Shown: positions 9,527 to 18,156 of the stretch, piece after piece
Layout of the letters: each line of letters begins with the position of its first letter
How positions within the stretch are numbered: the stretch's first letter is position 1
Assembly (NCBI RefSeq): GCF_022267325.1
Contig: NZ_JAIZBG010000001.1
Location: 3,654,501-3,718,500, forward strand
Direction: 5' to 3'
From: Leptospira sanjuanensis
GTDB lineage: Bacteria; Spirochaetota; Leptospiria; Leptospirales; Leptospiraceae
DNA: 64,000 bases
Notes under the pieces: generated by a model
What the model was told of the DNA's origin: nothing
Seen by the model: the letters and a program-made list of their open reading frames with translations, nothing else
Database searches by the model: none
Position numbers and translations under genes: made by a program

Positions 9527-9836
9527 GGATAAACCTCCCATCGCAAAAGGGAACACGGGTAACTGTTCGAAATCGCTCGTTGCCAACGCAATCGACCGGG
9601 CTCTTTTTAGGAAGCGTAAGTACGAATTTGGAAAACGGGTTTGCCGATAAAAGTTCGGCCCCGCCTCCTCGGAAACGAAGTAGCGATTCTTCTTTTATTT
9701 AAATTGAAAAGCAAAAGAGAATATTCGGAAAACAGAATATTCCCGAAATCGAGGCGGGTTTTACAGGCTCATGATGGATCCAGATTGGATCCATCCTATT
9801 TCCAAGTCAATTCCGAAATTGAACGACCGAAGAAGT
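9527..9836. other. Intergenic region between acyl-CoA dehydrogenase and acetyltransferase genes
   Basis: Noncoding as far as I can see. It contains a 9-bp perfect inverted repeat at 9773-9795 and two copies of the palindrome GAATATTC (about 9718-9741). No clear terminator was seen. Confidence 0.5.
9773..9795. repeat. Inverted repeat GATGGATCC / GGATCCATC
   Basis: Perfect 9-bp arms separated by AGATT, about 40 nt past the stop of the acyl-CoA dehydrogenase gene. It could form a stem-loop acting as a 3' end or mRNA-stability element; no T-run follows on either strand. Confidence 0.4.
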
Positions 9837-11549
9837 TTAAGCGGGGACTCCGCTTACCTCTTTGAGTTTTGCAAGATTTCCTTCCAGCGCGGAAAGAGTA
9901 TCAAGATGATAATCCTTCGCGTGTTTAAGACGGATTTGTTTGCGGTCTTCGGGAATTCTTCTGCAGGAAATTTCTAGAAGCATCCCCGCTAAAAGTCTCG
10001 AACAAGTAAAAACGATTTCTTCCGCGTAAGTATCCTTGTCCTCTCTTCGAGGAAGGTCTTTGTATAACCCGACCAGTTCCTGAAATCCGTGGAACAATTT
10101 ATGAGTGAGGGATGAGTCCGACTGATTTACGAGTTCGGATAAATATTCTCCGAAGGTATGAGTCAAACCGGAAGTGATTCCTCCGATGCTTGCGTTGATC
10201 TGGATCTGAGAAGTTCCGTCGTAGATCGTGGTGATTCTCGCGTCGCGATAGATTCTTGCGATATCGTAGTCTTCGGTATAACCCGATCCTCCGTGAATTT
10301 GAAGCGCATCGCTGACGACCTTCAAACAGGATTCGGAACAATAGAATTTGCTGATCGGAGTAAGCACGTTCGCGATCTTTTCCCAGTAACGAACCACCGT
10401 ATCGTTCTTCGCTTCCTTTTCGCTCGCTCCTTGTTTTTCCAAACGCATCGCCCTCCAGTAATAACGATCCATTACGCGAGAACCTTCCAACGTTAGACAA
10501 CGCATCGCGATCGTTTCCCTTTCGATTCGGTCGACGATTTTTTTGACCGCGGGAATTTCGATCAACGGTCGGCCGAACTGAATTCTTTCCTTTGCGTATT
10601 TTAGAGCTTCATAATATGCCGCGGTCGCAAGTCCGGTGGATTGTTGAGCGATTCCCATTCTTGCTCCGTTCAACATACCCATCGTGTATTTTACGAGTCC
10701 GTATCCTTCTTCCCCGATCAAAAGTCCGGGAGAATTTTCGAATACGACCTCGCAAGTCGGCGAACAATGAAGTCCGAGTTTGTGTTCGATTCCGGCGATC
10801 TGAACGTCCGTGCTTTGGACCAAAAAGAAAGAAAGCCCTCTCGCGCCGGAGCCGACTTCTCCCGAACGTGCAAGAGTTAAAAGAATCGCGGGTATGTCTC
10901 CGAATCCGCATCCGTGCGTGATGAATCGTTTCGTTCCGTTTAAGACCCAGTTCCCGTTCGAATCCTTGGTCGCCTTGGTTCGAAGGTTCGGTAGGTCCGA
11001 TCCGTGATCGGGTTCGGTCAATCCCATCGCGCAGACGAATTCTCCCGCTGCGAGGCGGGGAATCCATTCGTCCTTCATAGCTTGGCTCGCGTGACGTTCC
11101 ACGATTTCGGCAAGGTTCACGCAGCCGATGGCAATGGCGAGTGACGCGTCCACTCTATAAAAGATTTCTGAAATGAATGATTTCACTGACCAGGGAATTC
11201 CGAGTCCGCCGTATTTTCTGGAAAATCCGTAGGCTTGTACTCCGGCTTCGACCACCTTTGCGACAAGTTCGAGCATCTTCGGCGGGAACTCGACCTTACC
11301 GTCTTTGAATTTGAGCCCTTCGCGATCGAGTTCCGCCACGTGCGGCGAAAGAATATTTCCGGCGAGATCGCCCACCGTCTCCAACACGGTTTTATAATAT
11401 TCTTTCGCTTCGGATGGGTTGGTCGGACCTCCGTCGGAGCTATCGGAAAAATCGCCTTCGTAATCGAGTATGATTTCTGTCCAGGGGAGAATGTGTTCGA
11501 AATGATCCTGAATATCCTGTGTGTCCGAAAAATAATTGTTCTGAATCAT
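9837..11549 (-). CDS. Acyl-CoA dehydrogenase family protein with Asp at the catalytic-base position
   Basis: A 570-residue flavoprotein of the acyl-CoA dehydrogenase superfamily, which introduces the 2,3-double bond into acyl-CoA using FAD. The N-terminal helical domain is followed by MGLTEPDHGSD and the FITHG beta-domain signature, then RIQFGRPL and the IHGGSGYTEDY segment of the C-terminal helical domain. An extra C-terminal region of about 100 residues is present, as in the larger FadE-type proteins. In IYDGTSQIQ the residue aligned with the MCAD catalytic Glu (YEGT) is Asp, about residue 444. The start at 11549 has GGAGG 4 nt upstream; the frame is open 24 codons further, but that part lies in a hairpin-rich region. 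Confidence 0.9.
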   Translation of the reverse strand: MIQNNYFSDTQDIQDHFEHILPWTEIILDYEGDFSDSSDGGPTNPSEAKEYYKTVLETVGDLAGNILSPHVAELDREGLKFKDGKVEFPPKMLELVAKVVEAGVQAYGFSRKYGGLGIPWSVKSFISEIFYRVDASLAIAIGCVNLAEIVERHASQAMKDEWIPRLAAGEFVCAMGLTEPDHGSDLPNLRTKATKDSNGNWVLNGTKRFITHGCGFGDIPAILLTLARSGEVGSGARGLSFFLVQSTDVQIAGIEHKLGLHCSPTCEVVFENSPGLLIGEEGYGLVKYTMGMLNGARMGIAQQSTGLATAAYYEALKYAKERIQFGRPLIEIPAVKKIVDRIERETIAMRCLTLEGSRVMDRYYWRAMRLEKQGASEKEAKNDTVVRYWEKIANVLTPISKFYCSESCLKVVSDALQIHGGSGYTEDYDIARIYRDARITTIYDGTSQIQINASIGGITSGLTHTFGEYLSELVNQSDSSLTHKLFHGFQELVGLYKDLPRREDKDTYAEEIVFTCSRLLAGMLLEISCRRIPEDRKQIRLKHAKDYHLDTLSALEGNLAKLKEVSGVPA

Positions 11550-11602
11550 GGAACCTCCGTGGATTCCACCAGTGTAAGCGATCGGAAAGGGGGAGAAAAG
11601 GA

Positions 11603-11626
11603 AAAATGTGGGAGTTCCCACATTTT
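11603..11626. repeat. Palindromic repeat element, copy 1 (11-bp arms)
   Basis: Arms AAAATGTGGGA and TCCCACATTTT flank a GT centre. This is the most extended member of a family of 16-bp palindromes (core TGTGGGAGTTCCCACA) found ten times in the window. It lies upstream of the acyl-CoA dehydrogenase start and could also act as a cis-regulatory site there. Confidence 0.7.
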
Positions 11627-11690
11627 AAAACGAGACAAAAGGAAGTTTTACCGACGCCGAGCGTTTGTTTCGTGAACTCGGCGCCGATTT

Positions 11691-11706
11691 TGTGGGAACT
11701 CCTACG
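11691..11706. repeat. Palindromic repeat element, copy 2
   Basis: TGTGGGAACTCCTACG, an imperfect copy of the TGTGGGAACTCCCACA-type palindrome, 80 nt from copy 1 in the same intergenic region. Confidence 0.65.
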
Positions 11707-11916
11707 GGAAGCGCAGGAACGAACCCCGTAAATTCGGGGAAAGCCGCCGGACTTCCGACCAATTTCCAAGAATCAACCGCGACCTCCGCAGAATCGATCG
11801 GGGTTTCGACGAGACTTACACATCTTTCGTCGTTCCCCGTTCTCATTTCCGCAGATTCCTTGTCATCGATGCCTACCCCATTGCAAAGGACCGACAAACG
11901 ACGACTCGGCGAATTT

Positions 11917-14900
11917 CTAGCGCTTTTTTTTGGGCTTCTTTTTCACGACCGTATAACCGAGAATTTGCGCCATCTTCCAAAGTTCCGACAAGGTTTTTGC
12001 GGAATCTTTTTTAAGCAGAGAAGAATCCAATTTCGATTCCGTTTTGGAGTTTTCCAAAATGCTGTGCAGATGAAATTCTTCGATTCCGAATCGAACTTCT
12101 TTCGGACTCAAAAAAATCCAAGCACGAGGACCGTATTCTCCCCCGTTGATTCTCTGTTCGAGTTCGATTCCTTCTTCGGAAATTTCGGGGAGTTCTTTCA
12201 GTTCCAAATCGGGACTTTTCCGAGCGGCGACATCGAGAATATAACGAGCTTCGGATTCTTTTTTGGATTCCTGCCACAAACGTTCCAGGGTTTGATCCCC
12301 TTCCTTTCCGAACCAAGGGAGAATTCCCGGCAACCTCGAAGCCAGCGCTTCTTCGGTCGAAGAGGAAGTATAACTGTGAGGGTTGGTAAAACCGAGTCTT
12401 CGTTTGAGCAGAGAAAAGAAGTTATCGAAGGATTCCTTCCCTTTGAGAAGAAACAACTTCGCGCTCAACAAATCTCCCCAAGCGGCCCATTCGGAAGGGT
12501 TTGTCTGAAGAATTTTAACGATCGTATTTTCGTCCATCGCCAGAACCTGAGACCATTTGTTCGCCTCCGGCTCGATAAATCTCAGAAACTGAAGACAATA
12601 CAATTTCCAATCCGAACCTGCATAAGGAAGTTCTAATATTTTTGCGTAAACGGGAATCGCGGCTTCGCCTTGGATAAAAAGAGCCTTCATCGCCTCCCAT
12701 CGATCGTAATTGCCTCCGTATCGATATTCGTCGCAAGAATATCGAAGCGATTCCTCCAGCCAAGGTCCGCCGATCTTTACCACGTCCGCATTCTTATATT
12801 TCTTTTCTTTAATATTCTGAAATACGTGTTGAATGCTGTATTTCTCCGGTTTTAAAATTCCTCCGGGAAGGTCCTTCGGATTTTTTGCGAGCCGATTCGC
12901 ATATTCGTCATCGTCGTCGAAAGGAGGCAATTCCTTTTCCGTCAGTTGAAACCAGGAATGACGCGCAACGTGTTCTATGTAAGTCCAAGTGTAATCCACC
13001 ATCGGATTCGGATCGGCATAAACGTGATAATACAAATGCTGTTTCAACTCCTGAATCTTCGCCTTACCGACGGCGCGGATCGGACCGTAAGCTCGATATT
13101 CTTCTCCTCTGTTTCCGAGAATTCTATGGCCTAATTGAATCCATTCTTCCCGGTTCGGTTCCAAAAGAAGAAGGCCGGAAAGATAACAAGCCTGAAGATC
13201 GATCGCAATTCCCGGGCTCGAATTCTTTTCCGCCTTGTCCAAAAGTTCTTTGAGTCCCGTTTTTGCGGACGCCGGATCCAGAACAGTCCAAGCCATCGCG
13301 CCCTCGGAAAGATTGACCAACTGATTGAATTCAAGATAAGAATCGCGTCCTCCGCTTCCCTTAATCTCCGAACCCATTTCCAGATAGGTGCGAATGTATT
13401 CCAGATTTTCTTTAAAGCCGAGCTTTGCGGAAACGGCGAAAGAATATCCCAATGCGATTCCGAAAATGCTGAGTTGGTTGCGGTAGGTAAGAACTTTGTT
13501 CGCAAGTTTTCCCGATTCCTCATCGCCGGTGAGAAGACGTTCGTTCAAGGCACGTTGCAAATAACTGAAAACGGTAAAGATATTGTTGAGGTTCGGCCCT
13601 TCGTCCTGCACCTTCTTCTTTTTTTCCAAAGCTGCGTCCATCGTCTCGAAAAATTTCCAAGCTGCTTCGGTAAGAATCGTAAGCGCTTCTTCCCGTTCGC
13701 TGTCCAAAACGCATTCGATCACCTCTTCCAGACGTTTGTCGTCTTGTTTCAATTTTTGAATCGCGTCCCGAAACGCGCTCATCGCGTTCGCATCATCAAA
13801 TTTTCCTAATGTTTTGATGATTCCTGCGTATGCTTTTTTGTTTTCGGAATCGTAATGCAATCCCTGACGAAAGGCCGCCGACACGGGAAGAGAGAGCCGC
13901 GGATCCAAATCCTCTTTTTTATAGGGCCATTCGTTATAACTCGAATCCGTTCTTTCTTTGAAATATTGCTCTACGAGTTTACCAAACTTCGTATCCTTTT
14001 TACCGATCTCCTTTAAAAGAAAGTCGTGCGTTTCCACGTCCTCCGGAAATTCTTCCAGGATCGACAAAGGATCGTCTCCGTTTTGAATTCTTTTTTTGAG
14101 ATCGGCGGTCGAGATCTTTTTCTTTCCGGCAAGTCCCGTCGCTTCTTCCAAACGTTTTCGATTGGCCGGTTCGATCTGCTTCGAGTCGCAGTTGCGGAAG
14201 GTCTGTTCGCGTAATTCCTGAAGTTTCTTCGCATTCAATTTCCCGATCGAATCGCTTTTACCGTCGAGAAGAGAAAGAATCTTCTTTGCGAGCGCGGGAA
14301 GAATTTCACCCGGAAGTTTTTGGGAAAGTTCGCAAGCTTCGCGGCAAGCGCTTTCATTTTTCATAAAGTAGTGCGCGAGCATCCAATACGCGGCAAGAGA
14401 ATGCGATTTACTTAGGAGCTTTTTTTCTTCCTCCCAATCCTTAAAGTTCGGTGCGGAAGCGAGTTTTTCCGCATACGCGTAAGCCGGATCTCCGTAGCTG
14501 TGTCCGAGCAACCAAGACGTTCTTTCAAAAAGGTCTAAGGATTTTGTGTAAAAAGGTCTTTGATCGTATTTCTTCTGCGCTTCTTTTTCGTATTGTTTGA
14601 TAACCTTAGAATCCATCACGGATTCTACTCTTATATCCGGAACGGATTCTTCATCGTCCTCTTCCTCATCTTCGTCATCGTCGTAGTCGTCGTCTTCGTT
14701 CGACCAATTTGCGGCGATAAAATGGCTGATGGAAAAAAACGGTTCGTCTTCGAGTTCTCCGATTTCGTGATTGTAACGATGTACTTCCGCGGAACCTTCC
14801 GCGTGCGGAAGGAGATTGACCCAGCAACTGTCCCCTCCTCCGTCCGATCCGAAATGAGCGACTCCTGTAAATAAAAACATCAAACCTTGATACGATCCGA

Positions 14901-15354
14901 TCAAAGCGTTCACTTTTTCTTCGATCGTATTCGATTGACTTAGAAGGAATTTTTGGAATGAGACCGCTCTGTAATCGGGATAAGAATCTCCTTCTTCGTC
15001 TTCGTCCTGTTCGTCGAGCTCCTCTTCGTAATTTTCTTCGTAGTCCTCCTCGTCCTGAAGTCCGCTTCCGTGATCGATCATATTCCAAATATCGCTCACG
15101 TTGTACATGATTTCCTGATAGGCGATGCGGACGTTTTCCCATTCCAGAATTTCTTCGGGAGGACGAAACCCGTGCAGTTTTTCGAATTGATCCAAGAATG
15201 CGGAGGTAAGCTTTTTCTTTTTTTTGGATTCGAACGCTTTCCAAAAAGAATCGCGATACGACTGTTTCACCAACATCCGATCGGCTATGATTTCGGCCAA
15301 CTTCCCGGAGGAAAGATCGGTTTTTGTAAAGGAGGGAATCGATTTCTGTGTCAT
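11917..15354 (-). CDS. Very large SUKH/SMI1-KNR4-like protein with acidic tracts and helical repeats
   Basis: A 1145-residue cytoplasmic protein of uncertain function. Within residues about 45-215, patterns such as FGSDGGGDSCWVNLLP and VHRYNHEIGE resemble the SMI1/KNR4 (SUKH) fold, known from immunity and regulatory proteins. Two strongly acidic tracts interrupt the N-terminal part (about 105-130 and 220-245). The remainder is mainly alpha-helical without a recognised domain and ends in a basic tail (VVKKKPKKKR). No signal peptide is present. It is read divergently from merR, with an operator-like dyad 70 nt upstream. The start has no strong Shine-Dalgarno. The SUKH assignment is moderate; helical repeats are inferred from composition. 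Confidence 0.7.
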   Translation of the reverse strand: MTQKSIPSFTKTDLSSGKLAEIIADRMLVKQSYRDSFWKAFESKKKKKLTSAFLDQFEKLHGFRPPEEILEWENVRIAYQEIMYNVSDIWNMIDHGSGLQDEEDYEENYEEELDEQDEDEEGDSYPDYRAVSFQKFLLSQSNTIEEKVNALIGSYQGLMFLFTGVAHFGSDGGGDSCWVNLLPHAEGSAEVHRYNHEIGELEDEPFFSISHFIAANWSNEDDDYDDDEDEEEDDEESVPDIRVESVMDSKVIKQYEKEAQKKYDQRPFYTKSLDLFERTSWLLGHSYGDPAYAYAEKLASAPNFKDWEEEKKLLSKSHSLAAYWMLAHYFMKNESACREACELSQKLPGEILPALAKKILSLLDGKSDSIGKLNAKKLQELREQTFRNCDSKQIEPANRKRLEEATGLAGKKKISTADLKKRIQNGDDPLSILEEFPEDVETHDFLLKEIGKKDTKFGKLVEQYFKERTDSSYNEWPYKKEDLDPRLSLPVSAAFRQGLHYDSENKKAYAGIIKTLGKFDDANAMSAFRDAIQKLKQDDKRLEEVIECVLDSEREEALTILTEAAWKFFETMDAALEKKKKVQDEGPNLNNIFTVFSYLQRALNERLLTGDEESGKLANKVLTYRNQLSIFGIALGYSFAVSAKLGFKENLEYIRTYLEMGSEIKGSGGRDSYLEFNQLVNLSEGAMAWTVLDPASAKTGLKELLDKAEKNSSPGIAIDLQACYLSGLLLLEPNREEWIQLGHRILGNRGEEYRAYGPIRAVGKAKIQELKQHLYYHVYADPNPMVDYTWTYIEHVARHSWFQLTEKELPPFDDDDEYANRLAKNPKDLPGGILKPEKYSIQHVFQNIKEKKYKNADVVKIGGPWLEESLRYSCDEYRYGGNYDRWEAMKALFIQGEAAIPVYAKILELPYAGSDWKLYCLQFLRFIEPEANKWSQVLAMDENTIVKILQTNPSEWAAWGDLLSAKLFLLKGKESFDNFFSLLKRRLGFTNPHSYTSSSTEEALASRLPGILPWFGKEGDQTLERLWQESKKESEARYILDVAARKSPDLELKELPEISEEGIELEQRINGGEYGPRAWIFLSPKEVRFGIEEFHLHSILENSKTESKLDSSLLKKDSAKTLSELWKMAQILGYTVVKKKPKKKR

Positions 15355-15423
15355 AAAAACATAACAAAAACGAAATCTTTTTTTGATTCTTTTTTAAAAT
15401 CGAATTTTTTTGAACCTTTACTC

Positions 15424-15443
15424 ACCTAGAGTAGACTCTAGGT
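15424..15443. promoter_or_regulatory. MerR-type operator dyad between merR and the SUKH-like gene
   Basis: ACCTAGAGT-AG-ACTCTAGGT: perfect 9-bp arms around a 2-bp centre, the size and layout of MerR-family operators (compare the ACTCTGGAGTCGACTCCAGAGT-like sites known for this family). It ends 32 nt before the merR start, so autoregulation is the simplest reading. No textbook -10 box was found on either side. Confidence 0.7.
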
Positions 15444-15475
15444 TCGTCCAACTTTTAGATTTAAGGAGAATCCTC

Positions 15476-15889
15476 TTGAACCAACCTCTCTCACTCAGTA
15501 TCTCCAGAATTTCAGAGATGACGAATTTCAGTCAGCATACTCTGCGCTATTACGAAAAGATGGGGATTCTTCCTAAGCCGGAAAGAAATCATGGAAAAGA
15601 TCGGAAGTATTCTCAAAGGGATTTGAATTATCTAAAATACATTAAAACTCTCAAAGAACTCAACATGCCTCTGAAGGATATTAAGGAATTCCTAAAGGAA
15701 GGATGTCTTTTGGAAAAGATGTCCAGAGGTGAAAACCTGAAACCTCCTTTGAACAAAAGAATCCGAATTCTTTCTTCTCACCTCGCGACTCTGGAACAAA
15801 AAAAGAAGGATCTAGAGATTACGATCAAACTCACAAAAAACAAAATCAAGGAATTCGAAACACGTCTTTCCCAAGAGGAACAAAATTAA
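15476..15889 (+). CDS. MerR family transcriptional regulator
   Basis: A 137-residue DNA-binding protein. The N-terminal winged HTH is clear (RISEMTNFSQHTLRYYEKMGIL, then RKYSQRDLNYLKYIKTLKELNMPLKDIKEF) and is followed by a long coiled-coil dimerisation helix (about 95-135). The C-terminus has no Cys cluster of the metal-sensing types and only one Cys (GCLLE), so the effector is unknown. The TTG start at 15476 is chosen because AAGGAG precedes it by 7 nt. A perfect dyad lies just upstream. The EamA transporter gene begins 1 nt after the stop and an outer-membrane protein follows, so MerR probably controls its own operon. Confidence 0.9.
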   Translation: MNQPLSLSISRISEMTNFSQHTLRYYEKMGILPKPERNHGKDRKYSQRDLNYLKYIKTLKELNMPLKDIKEFLKEGCLLEKMSRGENLKPPLNKRIRILSSHLATLEQKKKDLEITIKLTKNKIKEFETRLSQEEQN

Positions 15890-15890
15890 G

Positions 15891-16817
15891 ATGAAATCAT
15901 TCAGGCCGTATCTTTTTCTGATATTTTTCGCGCTGATCACCGGTACGACTTTCGAAGTCGCCAAACAAGCGTTATACCACTTCACCCCCGCACAGACCGG
16001 AGCCGTTCGTTTCGCGATCGCTTCCGTGTTGTTGTTCGCCTTCGTATTCTTTACGGATAAAAAACTTCTCAAAGTCGACAGAGAACATCTCAAAAGTCTG
16101 CTTCTCCTCGGAATCGCGGGAGTTTTCGGATTCAACTCGTTTTTCTTTTTAGGAATGAAGAACGCTTCCCCGGTAAACGCGGCGATCGTGATCGCACTCG
16201 GCCCCGCAATCACCGCGTTTCTTTCCTACTTTCTGTTGAAAACGAAGATCACGTGGATCCAATGTTTCGGAACGTTAGTCTCCTTTTCAGGAGTTCTTCT
16301 GGTCATCTCCGACGGTAACTGGGCCGCGCTCGGACATATCCTGGAAGGAAAAGGAATCGTTTACATCTTTCTCGCCGCGATCTGTTGGGCGTTTTATTCG
16401 GTAGGAATCAAAAAATATCTCAAAGGAGTTTCCACGATCCAGATAACAACTTTCACTTCTTTTTTCGGAATGATCGCCTTGGTCTTGTTTCTTCTCTTTT
16501 CGGGAGAATCGAATTTAGACTGGTCCGTTCTTCCGATCAACGCTTGGTTTGCGATTCTTTATATGGCCGTGTTCACGACGTTTTTCGGTTATCTATTTTG
16601 GAATTACGGAATTCAAAAAGTGGGTCCCGATAAGGCGGCCATATTCGGAAACTTGGTTCCGGTCGTCGCGATGGTAACGACTTGGTTTTTGGGAGAATCT
16701 CCGAACGTCTTCGATATTCTCGGGGCTCTTCTCGTGATTACCGGAATTTTCGTGGTCAACTCAAGCGCGAAAAAAATACAAACGAGCCCGGAGATAAAAA
16801 CGTCCGCGGCGAATTAA
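15891..16817 (+). CDS. EamA/DMT-superfamily transporter
   Basis: A 308-residue inner-membrane protein with about ten transmembrane helices arranged as two EamA repeats, the architecture of drug/metabolite exporters such as RhaT, YdcZ and RhtA relatives. Substrates of the family include amino acids, nucleobases and sugars, in or out; the substrate here cannot be told. The gene starts 1 nt after merR and is followed 13 nt later by an outer-membrane protein, implying a MerR-controlled cassette spanning both membranes. Confidence 0.9.
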   Translation: MKSFRPYLFLIFFALITGTTFEVAKQALYHFTPAQTGAVRFAIASVLLFAFVFFTDKKLLKVDREHLKSLLLLGIAGVFGFNSFFFLGMKNASPVNAAIVIALGPAITAFLSYFLLKTKITWIQCFGTLVSFSGVLLVISDGNWAALGHILEGKGIVYIFLAAICWAFYSVGIKKYLKGVSTIQITTFTSFFGMIALVLFLLFSGESNLDWSVLPINAWFAILYMAVFTTFFGYLFWNYGIQKVGPDKAAIFGNLVPVVAMVTTWFLGESPNVFDILGALLVITGIFVVNSSAKKIQTSPEIKTSAAN

Positions 16818-16830
16818 CGGAACAAAAAAA

Positions 16831-17979
16831 ATGAAACATATAATTAGAGTTATTCTTCCACTTCTTCTTATCGCAACTTCGATTTCCGCGCAAGACAAAC
16901 AAAGTCCGGATATCAACTCCGGGATTCCGGAGGACAACGCGCAAAATCTTCCAAAGGCGACGGATAAAAAACCCGAGTTCGGCTTCAGTCAGTCCCTTTC
17001 CAACGACGTCTTCGTTTTAGGAAACAGTTTATTCGGCGAAAGACTCAGCCGTAGAAACAACGAATCGTATTCCGATTTTTCTCAGGGTTTGATTTTGGGA
17101 ACGTTCGTGAATTTTTTCACTCCGATTCCCGGCTTCCGTTTAAATTTGATTTCGGCGAACCCGTTGATCGGAAGAAACAACACGGACAACGACTTCTTTT
17201 ACCAATCGAACCCCGGTGGTCCGGATGAAACGAACAAGGTGGTTCAATCCCTGCAATCCGGTCAGCTCGGTTACGATCCGAATCAGGTTCGCCCTCGAAA
17301 GGAAAACAACGGCGTTAGGGATTATTTTATCGGTCAGATCGTTTACGAATGGAATACTTCGATCGGTCAGTTCTTTACCGGATTCTTAACGGTGAACAGC
17401 GCGAACTATCCTTCAAACGCGAGTCTTTTTAATTATACTTTTGGTTGGAAGCCTTCGTATTTGAGTTACCTCAAACCGGAACTCGTTTCCAACTTCCGCG
17501 TGTCTTCGGAAACGAACGGGGTCAATCAGGGAAACAGTCATCACAGAGCAGCGATCAGTCACGAATACGAGCTTACAAAGGATTGGAAACTCACACCGGG
17601 GATGCAAGTCGGTTATCAATATTTCAACAACAACACCGATCGCAGATCGGGAGTCACGGATGTCACCGCAAAAGTTCAACTGAACTTCAAGGACGTCAAC
17701 GTAAGCGTGAGCGACGTTTATAGACCGGATCAATATCTTTTTGACAACGACCGCGTCTACTCGAAACCTACGGGAGTCGCTTCCGATACGAACGCGAACG
17801 ACGGCAAAGAAACGGACCCGTCCAAAATTCACGGGACTTACAACCAGACGATGACTTCCGCAATCCAATCCCTCGCTTTGGATACTGCTTCCAAGAACTA
17901 TCTGCTGAACTCCTATCAGCAGCAACACCTTCCCAAACATCACTTTATCGTGAGTCTGGGTTACGTAGCAAAATTTTAA
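16831..17979 (+). CDS. Outer-membrane beta-barrel protein
   Basis: A 382-residue exported protein with a signal peptide ending SISAQ and many alternating hydrophobic/polar strands (for example GLILGTFVNFFTPI, FIVSLGYVAKF). The C-terminal aromatic residue is the usual outer-membrane assembly signal. I do not recognise a named family. Third gene of the merR-eamA operon, followed by a strong terminator, so a channel or scaffold working with the EamA transporter is plausible. Confidence 0.75.
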   Translation: MKHIIRVILPLLLIATSISAQDKQSPDINSGIPEDNAQNLPKATDKKPEFGFSQSLSNDVFVLGNSLFGERLSRRNNESYSDFSQGLILGTFVNFFTPIPGFRLNLISANPLIGRNNTDNDFFYQSNPGGPDETNKVVQSLQSGQLGYDPNQVRPRKENNGVRDYFIGQIVYEWNTSIGQFFTGFLTVNSANYPSNASLFNYTFGWKPSYLSYLKPELVSNFRVSSETNGVNQGNSHHRAAISHEYELTKDWKLTPGMQVGYQYFNNNTDRRSGVTDVTAKVQLNFKDVNVSVSDVYRPDQYLFDNDRVYSKPTGVASDTNANDGKETDPSKIHGTYNQTMTSAIQSLALDTASKNYLLNSYQQQHLPKHHFIVSLGYVAKF

Positions 17980-17992
17980 AATGATTACTCAG

Positions 17993-18031
17993 GGACCGTT
18001 TCCGACGATTTCGGAAACGATCCTTCTTTTT
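17993..18031 (+). terminator. Rho-independent terminator of the merR-eamA-OMP operon
   Basis: GGACCGTTTCCGA pairs with TTCGGAAACGATCC (13-bp stem with one mismatch) around a short CGAT loop, followed by TTCTTTTT. Confidence 0.85.
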
Positions 18032-18156
18032 AGCTGGATTTTTAAAGGTGTCGAATGCAGAATCTTAATTCTTTCTTAACTTAAAAGAGCGGTTTCCTTA
18101 TCGGAGATTCGAGACCGACCTCTTGCATTTTGAGATCGATTCATTAAGATTCAATC

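Larger units (their letters stand above)
11550..11916. other. Intergenic region rich in palindromes
   Basis: A 367-nt region without a credible gene. It contains an 11-bp inverted repeat (11603-11626), a second copy of the TGTGGGAACTCC palindrome (11691-11706), and a CGCCGAG/CTCGGCG inverted repeat (11655-11683). Open frames run through it but look like GC-skewed shadow frames. Confidence 0.55.

Noticed and set aside
11665..12636. Open frame of 323 codons on the plus strand across the SUKH-like gene
   Set aside because: Most of it lies antisense to the 1145-residue gene, has Phe/Arg/Gln-rich shadow composition and no domain or ribosome site. The long minus frame has the better protein character.
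14675..15367. 230-codon minus-strand frame overlapping the start of the SUKH-like gene
   Set aside because: Arg-rich sequence caused by frame shift of acidic codons in the real gene; the other frame has normal composition.
15410..15475. N-terminal extension of MerR from an upstream start
   Set aside because: Would place the operator dyad inside coding sequence, has no ribosome site, and the residues do not fit a MerR start.
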